Source: an uncultured Flavobacteriaceae bacterium (GTDB lineage: Bacteria > Bacteroidota > Bacteroidia > Flavobacteriales > Flavobacteriaceae). Taken from it: a stretch of DNA of 64,000 bases. The notes under the pieces were generated by a model. It made no database searches, had not been told where the DNA came from, and worked only from the letters and a program-made list of their open reading frames with translations. The stretch spans positions 310,001 to 374,000 of the forward strand of contig CALSMD010000001.1 in NCBI GenBank assembly GCA_943787365.1, read 5' to 3'. The position numbers and the translations under genes are program-made. Shown here in pieces: positions 1 through 7,691 of this stretch; positions within the stretch are counted from its first letter, which is position 1, and every line of letters begins with the position of its first letter.

Positions 1-1
1 T

Positions 2-679
2 TCTGCCTTTACTTATTGCTGGTTTCATCCTCAAACAGGATTTTGGTTAGGAGCATCTCCTGAAAGTCTTTTAAAACTTGAAGGGAAATCCGTTTCTACA
101 ATGTCACTTGCAGGAACTCAGGTTTATAAATCTTCTGAGCAAGTCGAGTGGGACACAAAAAATATTGAAGAGCATGCGTTTGTAACCGATTATTTACTGG
201 AAGTTCTATCGGATTATTTAGACCCCATTAAAACATCTGGACCACATACGCTCAGAGCCGGGGAATTACTACACCTTCAAACACTTGTTTCAGGACGCTT
301 AAAACCGACACATAACAGTTTAAAACAGCTCTTACGGGCGATGCATCCCACGCCAGCCGTGTGTGGTACGCCTCGAAACAGAGCGCTCGAATTCATCAAT
401 TTGAATGAGTCCTACGATCGAGAGTTTTATGCTGGTTTTTTTGGGGAATTAAATATACCTACGGAATCAACTTTTAGGAATTCAAAAAGAAACATCGAAA
501 ACAGAGCCTATCAGACGGTTCATAAATCTACACAGCTCGCCGTTAATTTACGCTGCATGCATCTAAAAGACACGTTGGCGATTCTTTACAGTGGTGGAGG
601 CATTACCAAAGACTCTGATCCTTTAACGGAGTGTACGGAGACTGAAAACAAGATTCAAACCATAAAAAAGGTGCTCTAA
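2..679 (+). CDS. menF: Isochorismate synthase (chorismate-binding enzyme), 5' end outside window
   Basis: Converts chorismate to isochorismate, the first step of menaquinone synthesis. Only the C-terminal 225 residues are visible; the frame is open to the window edge, so the gene starts upstream. Family signatures seen are GFWLGASPESLL near the visible start, SLAGTQ, and the C-terminal block PAVCGTPRNRALEFI followed by ESYDREFYAGFFGELN, which carries the substrate and Mg2+ binding residues of the MST (menaquinone, siderophore, tryptophan) family. The ATG at 101 is internal. menD follows 66 bases later, which favours menF over the siderophore paralogue entC. Confidence 0.93.
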   Translation, partial: SAFTYCWFHPQTGFWLGASPESLLKLEGKSVSTMSLAGTQVYKSSEQVEWDTKNIEEHAFVTDYLLEVLSDYLDPIKTSGPHTLRAGELLHLQTLVSGRLKPTHNSLKQLLRAMHPTPAVCGTPRNRALEFINLNESYDREFYAGFFGELNIPTESTFRNSKRNIENRAYQTVHKSTQLAVNLRCMHLKDTLAILYSGGGITKDSDPLTECTETENKIQTIKKVL

Positions 680-731
680 ACCTTTAGGAAATATTTATTA
701 TTTCATTTCAATTTAAACCCTAAAAATTAAA

Positions 732-739
732 TAACTTTG
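732..739 (+). promoter_or_regulatory. Bacteroidetes -7 promoter box before menD
   Basis: TAACTTTG fits the Flavobacterium/Bacteroides -7 consensus TAnnTTTG, 7 bases before the menD ATG. No clear -33 TTG is visible at the usual distance, so the promoter may be weak. The box overlaps the in-frame TTG at 737, which argues against that TTG being the start of menD. Confidence 0.45.
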
Positions 740-745
740 TGGCCA

Positions 746-2425
746 ATGATACAATCAAAACAGCCCTTAGCGCAATCGATTATTCAACTATGTAAAAGCC
801 ATAATATCAAACATATTGTGATTTCTCCAGGGAGTCGAAATGCCCCTCTGACGATCGGGTTTACAAATCATGATTTTTTTGAATGTTACAGTATTGTTGA
901 CGAGCGTTCAGCGGGGTTTTTTGCTTTAGGAATGGCGCAACAATTACAACAGCCTGTCGCGTTGGTGTGTACTTCGGGCAGTGCACTCGTTAATTATTAT
1001 CCTGCGGTCACCGAAGCGTTTTACAGTCGGGTTCCGCTTGTTGTGATTTCTGCAGACCGCCCAGAACATCTTATCAATATTGGGGACGGACAGACCATTA
1101 CGCAACCCCATGTTTTTGGTTCGCATATTCTGTATGAAGCCAACCTAAAAGAACATTTTAAAAAGCCCTTTTTAAAAGCCATTAAAAATAATGACTCTCT
1201 TATTGAAAAGGCACTACAGATTTCAAAAACGGAGCATGGGCCTATCCATATAAATGTGCCTTTTGCGGAACCTTTATACGATACCGTAGAGGAGTTTACG
1301 TCTGATCCAAATCCGGCTAAAATAAAAATAAACAACCCATCTTTTTCTCTGTCAAAAACAGATCTTAAAAAGTGGCATTCTTCCAAGCGAAAAATGATTT
1401 TGGTAGGAGTGAACCCACCTAAAAGTGTTCAAGAAATTTATTTGAAATTGATTGCAGAAGATCCTTCTGTGATTGTGCTTACAGAAACAACATCAAACCT
1501 GCACCATCCGAATTTTTTTGCCAGTATCGATCAATTAATTACTCCTTTGGACGCAACGGATTTTGAGACACTTCAGCCTGATATCTTACTCACATTTGGT
1601 GGGATGATTGTCTCTAAAAAAATTAAAACATTTTTACGAACCAACCCTCCAAAAACACATTGGCATATTGATGAGGTCCTTGCAAATGATACCTTTTTTT
1701 GTTTGACCAAACATTTTAAATGTTCTGTTAATACGTTTTTTGAGCAACTGAACAGTTCCAGTCATCCATACTTAGTAAGCACCTATTTTGAAACATGGAA
1801 TCATGTCAAAACACGGCGCCTTCAAAAACATAAAAAATATATAAAATCGATTCCGTTCAGTGATTTTAAAGCGTTTGACCGTATTTTGAAACAGATTCCA
1901 GCGGACTCTATGGTTCAGTCAAGTAATAGCTCTACCATACGTTACTTGCAGTTATTCGAAATGAATCCAAGCCTGACTGTGTTTTGCAATCGCGGTACGA
2001 GTGGTATTGACGGATCGACAAGTACTGCCATTGGTGCGGCGCTTATCTCAGAGCAACCGACGGTTTTTATTACAGGGGATTTAAGCTTTTTCTACGATAG
2101 CAATGCCCTTTGGAATAACTACATTCCTTCAAACTTCAGAATTATAATCATCAATAATAGGGGCGGAGGGATTTTTAGAATTTTACCTGGGAATAAGAAT
2201 TCTGAAAACTTCAGTACGTTTGTTGAAACCAATCACACGCTTACGGCCGAACCGATCGCTAAACTCTTTGATTTGGAGTATGCGTCTGCAAACTCTACGG
2301 ATGAATTAGATGCTGCGTTAGAAGATTTCTACAAACAAAGTTCGCGCCCAAAAATATTAGAAGTGTTTACGCCATCTTCTGAAAACGACCGAATCCTTCT
2401 CTCTTATTTCGATTTCGTCAAATAA
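746..2425 (+). CDS. menD: 2-succinyl-5-enolpyruvyl-6-hydroxy-3-cyclohexene-1-carboxylate synthase
   Basis: Thiamine-diphosphate enzyme that adds the succinyl semialdehyde unit from 2-oxoglutarate to isochorismate. About 559 residues, the usual MenD length. The N-terminal pyrimidine-binding domain has SPGSRNAPLTIGF (about residue 28) and the catalytic Glu in DERSAGFFALGMA. The C-terminal TPP-binding domain has NRGTSGIDGSTSTAIGAAL, TGDLSFFYD and INNRGGGIFRILPG. I choose ATG 746 (MIQSKQPLAQ) rather than the in-frame TTG at 737, because the TTG lies inside the -7 box. It follows menF in the same direction. Confidence 0.96.
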   Translation: MIQSKQPLAQSIIQLCKSHNIKHIVISPGSRNAPLTIGFTNHDFFECYSIVDERSAGFFALGMAQQLQQPVALVCTSGSALVNYYPAVTEAFYSRVPLVVISADRPEHLINIGDGQTITQPHVFGSHILYEANLKEHFKKPFLKAIKNNDSLIEKALQISKTEHGPIHINVPFAEPLYDTVEEFTSDPNPAKIKINNPSFSLSKTDLKKWHSSKRKMILVGVNPPKSVQEIYLKLIAEDPSVIVLTETTSNLHHPNFFASIDQLITPLDATDFETLQPDILLTFGGMIVSKKIKTFLRTNPPKTHWHIDEVLANDTFFCLTKHFKCSVNTFFEQLNSSSHPYLVSTYFETWNHVKTRRLQKHKKYIKSIPFSDFKAFDRILKQIPADSMVQSSNSSTIRYLQLFEMNPSLTVFCNRGTSGIDGSTSTAIGAALISEQPTVFITGDLSFFYDSNALWNNYIPSNFRIIIINNRGGGIFRILPGNKNSENFSTFVETNHTLTAEPIAKLFDLEYASANSTDELDAALEDFYKQSSRPKILEVFTPSSENDRILLSYFDFVK

Positions 2426-2531
2426 GATTTTAATTTTCTTCGATTTAAATGTGACTTTTTTACGTATTCTGTGTCATATTTAAAAAGGGTGTATGTTACA
2501 CCTACCAAATCTAATTTAAAGATACCTCATT

Positions 2532-2876
2532 ATGAATGCAAGAGAAAAACTTATTGTAAAGTATGTCAGTGATTTAAAAGAAAAATGCGGTATGAACCCA
2601 GATATGGAATTGCTAAGAAAAGTGACTGTTGGGTGTGGCCCATCCATCTATAATTCAGATTCTAGTACAGTTTCATCTACGGACAAATCCGAGTTGACAA
2701 CCTTACGAAAAAAATTTCTAATCAAAAAATTAGGACTCTCAGAAAATGACAAGTTAGACGAAGGAATTGAAAAAGTCATGCAGCAATACGGACAATCTAA
2801 TCGCCATAAATACCGCGCCGTGGTTTACTATTTGTTGACGAAGCATTTTGGAAAAGAATCCGTGTATAATAAATAG
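2532..2876 (+). CDS. DUF2853 family protein
   Basis: A 114-residue soluble protein, fully matching the small DUF2853 family in length and pattern: N-terminal EKLIVKYVSDLKEKCGM, the central CGPSIYNSDSSTVS, and the C-terminal SNRHKYRAVVYYLLTKHFG. The function of the family is unknown. No signal peptide or membrane segment is seen. It lies between menD and the CvfB-like gene, and its stop codon abuts a terminator repeat (2875-2925), so transcription from menD probably ends here. Confidence 0.85.
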   Translation: MNAREKLIVKYVSDLKEKCGMNPDMELLRKVTVGCGPSIYNSDSSTVSSTDKSELTTLRKKFLIKKLGLSENDKLDEGIEKVMQQYGQSNRHKYRAVVYYLLTKHFGKESVYNK

Positions 2877-2925
2877 CCCATCAAAACCAATTATTAAGCG
2901 TTGCAATTTGTTGGGACGCTTTTTT
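2875..2925 (+). repeat. Boundary repeat, left copy, with terminator
   Basis: A segment of about 50 bp that recurs at 4302-4353 in the same orientation. Shared blocks are AGCCCATCAAAA, CAATT, AGCGT, CAATTTGTTG and ACGCTTTTTT, with differences mainly in the loop and the spacer. The pair brackets the membrane protein and toxin-antitoxin genes. The hairpin inside it (AAGCGT with ACGCTT, then a T run, 2896-2925) is an intrinsic terminator for the DUF2853 gene. Confidence 0.75.
2896..2925 (+). terminator. Intrinsic terminator after DUF2853 gene
   Basis: Short stem AAGCGT/ACGCTT with a 14-base loop, followed by a run of T. It lies 20 bases past the DUF2853 stop. Confidence 0.6.
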
Positions 2926-3071
2926 GTTTTTCTTTCGTTATACATAGCGTGGTTGCATTAAAGAGTTTTATAATTTTAAAATAAAAATACACGAACTTGA
3001 AGTCACGAGTAAAAAAAAGGAATTAAGAAATGATAGCAGTATTTAAATAAATGAAAATATAAGCGATACTT

Positions 3072-3569
3072 GTGGTTGTAATTAAACATTTACATATAAG
3101 GATTATTACTATCTTGATATTAGTTTTGACAATATTTGGAACCTTTGGTGATTTTGAGAACAACATTTCTTATAGTTGTTCTTTTTTTTCACATCATTAT
3201 GAAGGTTTTAAAACAATAAATTTTTTATCATCTTTTTTTGTTATGATTATTTTTTCGTTAAATTTTTTAAAGATATCGAATAAAATTCTCATTAAAATAT
3301 TTATCGCTGAACTCTGTTTATGGTTGTTGAAATTATTTTTTATTAAGGGTGGATATGCAGTCGGAATTGGAGGTCCAATATTTCTCATGGTAGAATATGA
3401 CACAATGAGTTTATTCTTAAGAATGAGTGTTTTGATGCTTTTCTTTGTTATGAATAAAAAGGTGCATTATTATTTCATTTTTCTTTTAATAGTATTGTTT
3501 TATACAATAGCCCATTATTTAGTAATGTTGAAGCTTTATCATTTTGCACAACCCATTTATATAAATTAG
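3072..3569 (+). CDS. Small polytopic membrane protein, unknown function
   Basis: I do not recognise this 165-residue protein. It has about four hydrophobic helices: roughly residues 8-26, 48-68, 72-92 and 112-155 (the last probably two). The base composition is more AT-rich than the flanking men genes and codons are almost all A/T-ending. The only start available is GTG 3072 or a later Met; an ATG at 3051 runs into a stop after three codons. It lies inside the insert bounded by the repeats at 2875 and 4302, which suggests recent acquisition. A role next to the toxin-antitoxin pair is possible but not shown. Confidence 0.55.
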   Translation: MVVIKHLHIRIITILILVLTIFGTFGDFENNISYSCSFFSHHYEGFKTINFLSSFFVMIIFSLNFLKISNKILIKIFIAELCLWLLKLFFIKGGYAVGIGGPIFLMVEYDTMSLFLRMSVLMLFFVMNKKVHYYFIFLLIVLFYTIAHYLVMLKLYHFAQPIYIN

Positions 3570-3654
3570 GTAATCTCTACAACATAAGAAACTTAAGAGC
3601 TCTAAGTTTGTTTTATTAAAAAAAAATAGAATAAAATAATAAAAAACATTAAAT

Positions 3655-3662
3655 TACCTTTG
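3655..3662 (+). promoter_or_regulatory. -7 promoter box before the toxin-antitoxin pair
   Basis: TACCTTTG matches TAnnTTTG and lies 20 bases before the antitoxin ATG at 3683. No convincing -33 TTG is seen. Confidence 0.5.
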
Positions 3663-3682
3663 TAATATAAAACCAGAAAATT

Positions 3683-3853
3683 ATGGTAATGACACTAAAG
3701 CAAGGTGCTACAAAAAAGAGCATCATAAGTATGTTAGAAAATTTAGACAAAGAGGTGAAGTCTAAAGGAGTTGATGTTTATAAGTATGTTGGAAAAATCA
3801 GCTTAAAAAAAGATGCTTTAAATATACAAAAAGAGCTTCGTGATGAATGGTAG
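3683..3853 (+). CDS. Putative antitoxin of a PIN-toxin pair (56 aa)
   Basis: A 56-residue ORF starting MVMTLKQGATKKSIISMLEN and ending KELRDEW. It is lysine-rich and mostly helical by composition, and has no obvious Cys or membrane segment. It overlaps the PIN-domain gene by 11 bases (ATG 3843 inside its last codons), the classic layout of a translationally coupled type II antitoxin-toxin operon with the antitoxin first. A -7 box precedes it. I recognise no named DNA-binding fold with certainty; the assignment rests on position, size and overlap. Confidence 0.7.
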   Translation: MVMTLKQGATKKSIISMLENLDKEVKSKGVDVYKYVGKISLKKDALNIQKELRDEW

Positions 3854-4214
3854 CAAGTTGTTTTTAGACACTAATATTATTCTTTATTTATTAAATGGAG
3901 ATCAGACTCTAGCAGAACTGTTAAACGGAAAACAATTATATATTTCTGTAATTACAGAGTTAGAATTATTGGCTTATAAAAGTATTACGGCAAAAGAAGA
4001 AAAAGTTATAAATGAGTTTGTGTCACAATGTAAAACCATAACAATAAATAACGCAATAAAACAAGAAACAATAAGAATCAGAAAAATATACAACACAAAA
4101 CTTCCAGATAGTATAATAATTGCAACAGCATTGTATTTAAATTTCCCATTAATTACTTCAGATATTAAGTTTAAAAAGGTAGATGAATTAGCATTGATAC
4201 TTTACGAAAAATAA
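3843..4214 (+). CDS. PIN-domain toxin, VapC-like ribonuclease
   Basis: A PIN-domain nuclease of about 123 residues, the normal VapC length. The acidic metal-binding residues are visible: Asp in LFLDTNIILYLLNG at the N-terminus, Glu in VITELELLAY, Asp in TKLPDSIIIATALY, and Asp in LITSDIKFKKV. PIN toxins cut tRNA, rRNA or mRNA and are held inactive by a cognate antitoxin, here the 56-residue protein immediately upstream. ATG 3843 is preferred to GTG 3840. The gene sits in the AT-rich insert between the two terminator repeats. Confidence 0.88.
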   Translation: MNGSKLFLDTNIILYLLNGDQTLAELLNGKQLYISVITELELLAYKSITAKEEKVINEFVSQCKTITINNAIKQETIRIRKIYNTKLPDSIIIATALYLNFPLITSDIKFKKVDELALILYEK

Positions 4215-4301
4215 TAATACCTGATATTGCGGACTTTTAGTGCGTGCAACTTAAGAAACGTTAGAATAAAAAATTATATTTTTATGAGGAAAGTATCAAA
4301 C

Positions 4302-4353
4302 AGCCCATCAAAAACAATTCTTTAGCGTCACAATTTGTTGTCACGCTTTTTTT
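4302..4353 (+). repeat. Boundary repeat, right copy, with terminator
   Basis: Right-hand copy of the segment at 2875-2925, same orientation, 1.4 kb away. Its hairpin is longer than in the left copy: AGCGTCACAA pairs with TTGTCACGCT with one mismatch around a TTTG loop, followed by seven T. It serves as the terminator of the toxin gene and insulates the next gene. Confidence 0.75.
4324..4353 (+). terminator. Intrinsic terminator after PIN toxin
   Basis: Ten-position stem with one mismatch, TTTG loop, and a T run; it lies 110 bases after the toxin stop and 34 bases before the CvfB-like gene. Confidence 0.7.
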
Positions 4354-4374
4354 AATTTCTCCCTCTATTATTCT

Positions 4375-4382
4375 TACCTTTG
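4375..4382 (+). promoter_or_regulatory. -7 promoter box before the CvfB-like gene and the second men block
   Basis: TACCTTTG (TAnnTTTG) ends 4 bases before ATG 4387, giving a nearly leaderless transcript. It lies directly behind the terminator at 4324-4353, so the genes from here to menE probably form their own transcript. Confidence 0.55.
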
Positions 4383-4386
4383 TAGC

Positions 4387-5223
4387 ATGATACACATAGG
4401 AGACTACAATAAGCTTACAATTCTGCGAGATACAGAACCAGGATTGTTTTTGGGAGATGACGAAGATCAAGAAGTCTTACTACCGAACCGTTATGTTCCC
4501 AAAGAATTTGAAATCGATGATAAAATAGAGGTCTTTGTCTATTTAGACAACGAAGAGCGCCTCGTTGCGGTCACGGATCATCCATATATTAAAAAAGGAG
4601 AATTTGCACTACTACGTTGTAATAACGTCACTGATATTGGTGCATTTCTTGACTGGGGGCTGGTAAAAGAATTATTTTGTCCGTTCAGAGAACAAGCATT
4701 CCCTATGAAAGCAGGAGGCTGGTATTTGGTCTATTGTTATCTAGATGAAACTTCCGAACGTCTTGTAGCATCTAGTAAAACAAACCGTTTTCTGGACAAT
4801 AAAGAACTCACTGTGGAGGCTTTTGATGAAGTCGATTTGATCGTTTCCCATCCTTCCGATTTAGGAATGAATGTCATTATTAATAAAACCCATTTAGGGT
4901 TGATTTTCAATCAAGATTTATTTAAAGACCTAAGTATTGGCGACAAACTAAAAGGCATCGTTAAAAAGATTCGTCCAGGGAATAAGCTCGATATCACCCT
5001 TGAAAAAATTGGTTATAGAAATATTGAACCAAATGCGCAATCAATACTAGAGTTTTTAGAAAACAATCAAGATGGATGTTTAAAGCTGACAGATAAATCT
5101 TCTCCTGAAGACATTAAGTCTGTCGTTCAAATGAGCAAGAAAAGTTTCAAAAAAGCCATCGGAACACTTTACAAACAACGTCGCATCCGCATCGAACAGG
5201 ATGGGATTTATTTAACAAGCTAA
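4387..5223 (+). CDS. CvfB-like S1 RNA-binding protein
   Basis: 278 residues with the CvfB/YitL architecture: N-terminal S1-like barrel (IGDYNKLTILRDTEPGLFL), a middle S1 region (CNNVTDIGAFLDWGLVKELF), a third barrel (GDKLKGIVKKIRPGNKLDI) and a C-terminal winged-helix (MSKKSFKKAIGTLYKQRRI). Family members bind RNA and affect virulence or RNA turnover in Gram-positives; the role here is not known. It precedes menB by 12 bases, so it is probably co-transcribed with the men genes. Confidence 0.85.
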   Translation: MIHIGDYNKLTILRDTEPGLFLGDDEDQEVLLPNRYVPKEFEIDDKIEVFVYLDNEERLVAVTDHPYIKKGEFALLRCNNVTDIGAFLDWGLVKELFCPFREQAFPMKAGGWYLVYCYLDETSERLVASSKTNRFLDNKELTVEAFDEVDLIVSHPSDLGMNVIINKTHLGLIFNQDLFKDLSIGDKLKGIVKKIRPGNKLDITLEKIGYRNIEPNAQSILEFLENNQDGCLKLTDKSSPEDIKSVVQMSKKSFKKAIGTLYKQRRIRIEQDGIYLTS

Positions 5224-5235
5224 AACCGTCATCCT

Positions 5236-6075
5236 ATGCCGAGTATACAATGGAAAACTGTTAAAGAATACGAAGATATTACTTATAAAAAATGCAATGG
5301 CGTTGCCCGTATTGCATTTAACCGTCCGGATGTAAGGAATGCGTTTAGACCCAAAACAACGCTTGAATTGTACCAAGCCTTATACGATGCCAATGAAGAT
5401 ACCAGTATTGGCGTGGTGTTGTTAAGTGCTGAAGGACCTTCTTCCAAAGATGGGGTCTATTCATTTTGTAGCGGGGGCGATCAAAAAGCACGAGGTCATG
5501 AAGGCTATGTGGGCGATGATGGCTACCACCGATTAAACATATTAGAAGTACAACGTCTCATTCGGTTCATGCCGAAAGCGGTTATTGCCGTGGTTCCAGG
5601 TTGGGCTGTGGGTGGAGGTCATAGTTTACACGTTATTTGCGACTTGACCTTAGCGAGTAAAGAACATGCGATTTTCAAACAAACCGATGCCGATGTCACC
5701 AGTTTTGATGGGGGCTATGGCTCTGCATATTTAGCAAAAATGGTCGGTCAGAAAAAAGCCCGTGAAATCTTTTTCTTAGGAAGAAATTACAACGCACAAG
5801 AAGCGTTTGATATGGGCATGGTAAATGCCGTAGTGCCACACGCAGAGTTGGAAGCAACGGCTTATGAATGGGCGCAAGAAATTTTAGAAAAATCACCGAT
5901 ATCCATTAAAATGCTCAAGTTTGCAATGAACCTTACCGATGATGGTATGGTTGGGCAGCAAGTTTTTGCAGGGGAAGCCACACGACTTGCCTATATGACC
6001 GATGAAGCCAAAGAAGGCCGTGATGCTTTTTTAGAAAAACGAAAGCCTAATTTCGAGAAAAAATGGATTCCATAG
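5236..6075 (+). CDS. menB: 1,4-dihydroxy-2-naphthoyl-CoA synthase
   Basis: Crotonase-fold enzyme that closes the second ring of the naphthoquinone from o-succinylbenzoyl-CoA. 279 residues, normal for MenB. Signatures: FNRPDVRNAFRPKTT near the N-terminus, the oxyanion-hole region SFCSGGDQKARG, GWAVGGGHSLHVICDLTLA, DVTSFDGGYGSAYLA with the catalytic Asp/Gly region, and the terminal PNFEKKWIP that reaches the neighbouring subunit. It starts 12 bases after the CvfB-like gene and menA follows with 1 base between stop and start. Confidence 0.97.
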   Translation: MPSIQWKTVKEYEDITYKKCNGVARIAFNRPDVRNAFRPKTTLELYQALYDANEDTSIGVVLLSAEGPSSKDGVYSFCSGGDQKARGHEGYVGDDGYHRLNILEVQRLIRFMPKAVIAVVPGWAVGGGHSLHVICDLTLASKEHAIFKQTDADVTSFDGGYGSAYLAKMVGQKKAREIFFLGRNYNAQEAFDMGMVNAVVPHAELEATAYEWAQEILEKSPISIKMLKFAMNLTDDGMVGQQVFAGEATRLAYMTDEAKEGRDAFLEKRKPNFEKKWIP

Positions 6076-6076
6076 T

Positions 6077-6970
6077 ATGAGAAAATTACAAGCTTGGATT
6101 TCTGCCTGTCGACTCAGAACATTGCCATTGTCAATTTCTGGAGCAATAGTGGGATCTGGAATAGCGTATTCTAGAGACCTTTTCGACAGTTCAATATTTA
6201 CTTTGACAATCCTTACAACTTTAAGTTTACAGATTCTATCAAACCTCGCCAATGATTATGGCGACGGAGTTAAAGGCACCGACAACGAAAACCGTATTGG
6301 TCCTGAACGCGCCTTGCAAAGTGGAGTAATAAGTCCAAAGCAGATGCGGAATGCCATTATTTTCAATGTCATACTTTGTCTTATTTTGGTCGTAAGTTTA
6401 ATTTATACAGCATTCGGAGCCGAGCAGTTTTTAACCTCTTTTGTATTTGTAGTTCTTGGGGTTTTAGCCATTATTGCCGCCATTAAGTACACCGTAGGTG
6501 CTTCTGCCTATGGCTATAAAGCATTGGGCGATGTCATGGTATTTTTGTTTTTTGGATGGTTGAGTGTTTTAGGAACCTATTTTTTATATTCAAAACAAAT
6601 CGATTTTTTGATGCTACTGCCCGCAAGTACCATTGGGCTGTTAAGTGCTGGGGTACTCAATTTGAATAATATGCGGGATATTGAATCTGATAAATTATCA
6701 AACAAACAAACCCTAGCAGGTTATTTTGGATCAAAACGTGCTAAATCATACCAGCAATTATTGGTTATAGTTGCCATGTTTTTAATAGGACTCTATTTAT
6801 TTTTAATAGTAAATAGCTCTATGTATTTTGTATTCATTGCTTTCGTTCCACTCTTACTACATCTCAACATTGTTCGTAAAATCAAGACCCCTATAGAGTA
6901 CGATCCGCAGCTAAAAGTCTTGGCATTATCGACTGTTGCCTTAGCGCTTCTTTTTTGTGCCTCACTTTAA
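6077..6970 (+). CDS. menA: 1,4-dihydroxy-2-naphthoate polyprenyltransferase
   Basis: UbiA-family integral membrane enzyme that attaches the isoprenoid tail to dihydroxynaphthoate. 297 residues and eight or nine hydrophobic segments. The first polar motif is ANDYGDGVKGTDNENRIGP (about residue 60) with the Asp residues that bind the Mg-diphosphate; the second is NNMRDIESDKLSNKQTLA (about residue 197). It is packed directly after menB and probably translationally coupled to it. Confidence 0.95.
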   Translation: MRKLQAWISACRLRTLPLSISGAIVGSGIAYSRDLFDSSIFTLTILTTLSLQILSNLANDYGDGVKGTDNENRIGPERALQSGVISPKQMRNAIIFNVILCLILVVSLIYTAFGAEQFLTSFVFVVLGVLAIIAAIKYTVGASAYGYKALGDVMVFLFFGWLSVLGTYFLYSKQIDFLMLLPASTIGLLSAGVLNLNNMRDIESDKLSNKQTLAGYFGSKRAKSYQQLLVIVAMFLIGLYLFLIVNSSMYFVFIAFVPLLLHLNIVRKIKTPIEYDPQLKVLALSTVALALLFCASL

Positions 6971-7013
6971 TAGAGGTTGTATTATAATTTTGTAATTTTA
7001 AATAAAAATTAAA

Positions 7014-7691
7014 ATGACGATTCAATTTCTAGGTCACGCCAGTTTACTTCTTACGATTAATCAAATTCATATTCTTGTAGACCCTTTTATTTCAGGGAAT
7101 CCAAAGGCATCCCACATTGTTTTGGACGATTTAAAAGCAGATTATATTTTATTAACCCACGCACATCAAGATCATATTTTAGACGCTGAGGTCATTGCAA
7201 AACGCACAGGTGCGACTATTGTATCTAACTTCGAGATTGTTTCTCACTATCAAAAAATGGGTCTCAACGGCCACCCCATGAACCATGGCGGGAGTTGGGA
7301 ATTTGATTTTGGAACGGTTAAATACGTCAATGCGATACATACTTCTTCTTTTCCAGATGGAACTTACGGAGGTCAACCGGGTGGATTTATCATAAAAGGA
7401 GAGCATAAAACAATATATATCGCAGGAGATACTGCCTTGACTTATGATATGAAATTGATTCCACTTCAGTTTAAATTAGATTTAGCAATTCTTCCTATCG
7501 GTGATAATTTCACGATGGGCGTGGAAGATGCCTTAATTGCCAGTGATTTTCTGGAATGTGATAAAATTTTAGGGTATCATTTTGATACCTTTGGTTATAT
7601 CGAAATTGACCACCAAAAAGCAATTCAAACATTTTTTGAGAAAGACAAAGACCTTATGTTGCTTTCAATCGGTGAATCCATAGCCCTCTAG
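7014..7691 (+). CDS. UPF0173-type metal-dependent hydrolase (metallo-beta-lactamase fold)
   Basis: 225 residues, a soluble member of the UPF0173/YtkL family. The metal site motif THAHQDHILD (HxHxDH) is seen near residue 45, with further ligands in NAIHTSSFPDG, IAGDTALTYD and GYHFDTFG. Substrate unknown. Its stop (7689-7691) touches the menC ATG (7692), so the two are translationally coupled. Because it is locked into the men operon, a role in quinone synthesis, for instance as a thioester hydrolase, is a reasonable inference but is not shown by the sequence. Confidence 0.88.
   Translation: MTIQFLGHASLLLTINQIHILVDPFISGNPKASHIVLDDLKADYILLTHAHQDHILDAEVIAKRTGATIVSNFEIVSHYQKMGLNGHPMNHGGSWEFDFGTVKYVNAIHTSSFPDGTYGGQPGGFIIKGEHKTIYIAGDTALTYDMKLIPLQFKLDLAILPIGDNFTMGVEDALIASDFLECDKILGYHFDTFGYIEIDHQKAIQTFFEKDKDLMLLSIGESIAL

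Noticed and set aside
737..745. TTG start of menD
   Set aside because: It lies in a TAACTTTG promoter box; ATG 746 fits the MenD N-terminus.
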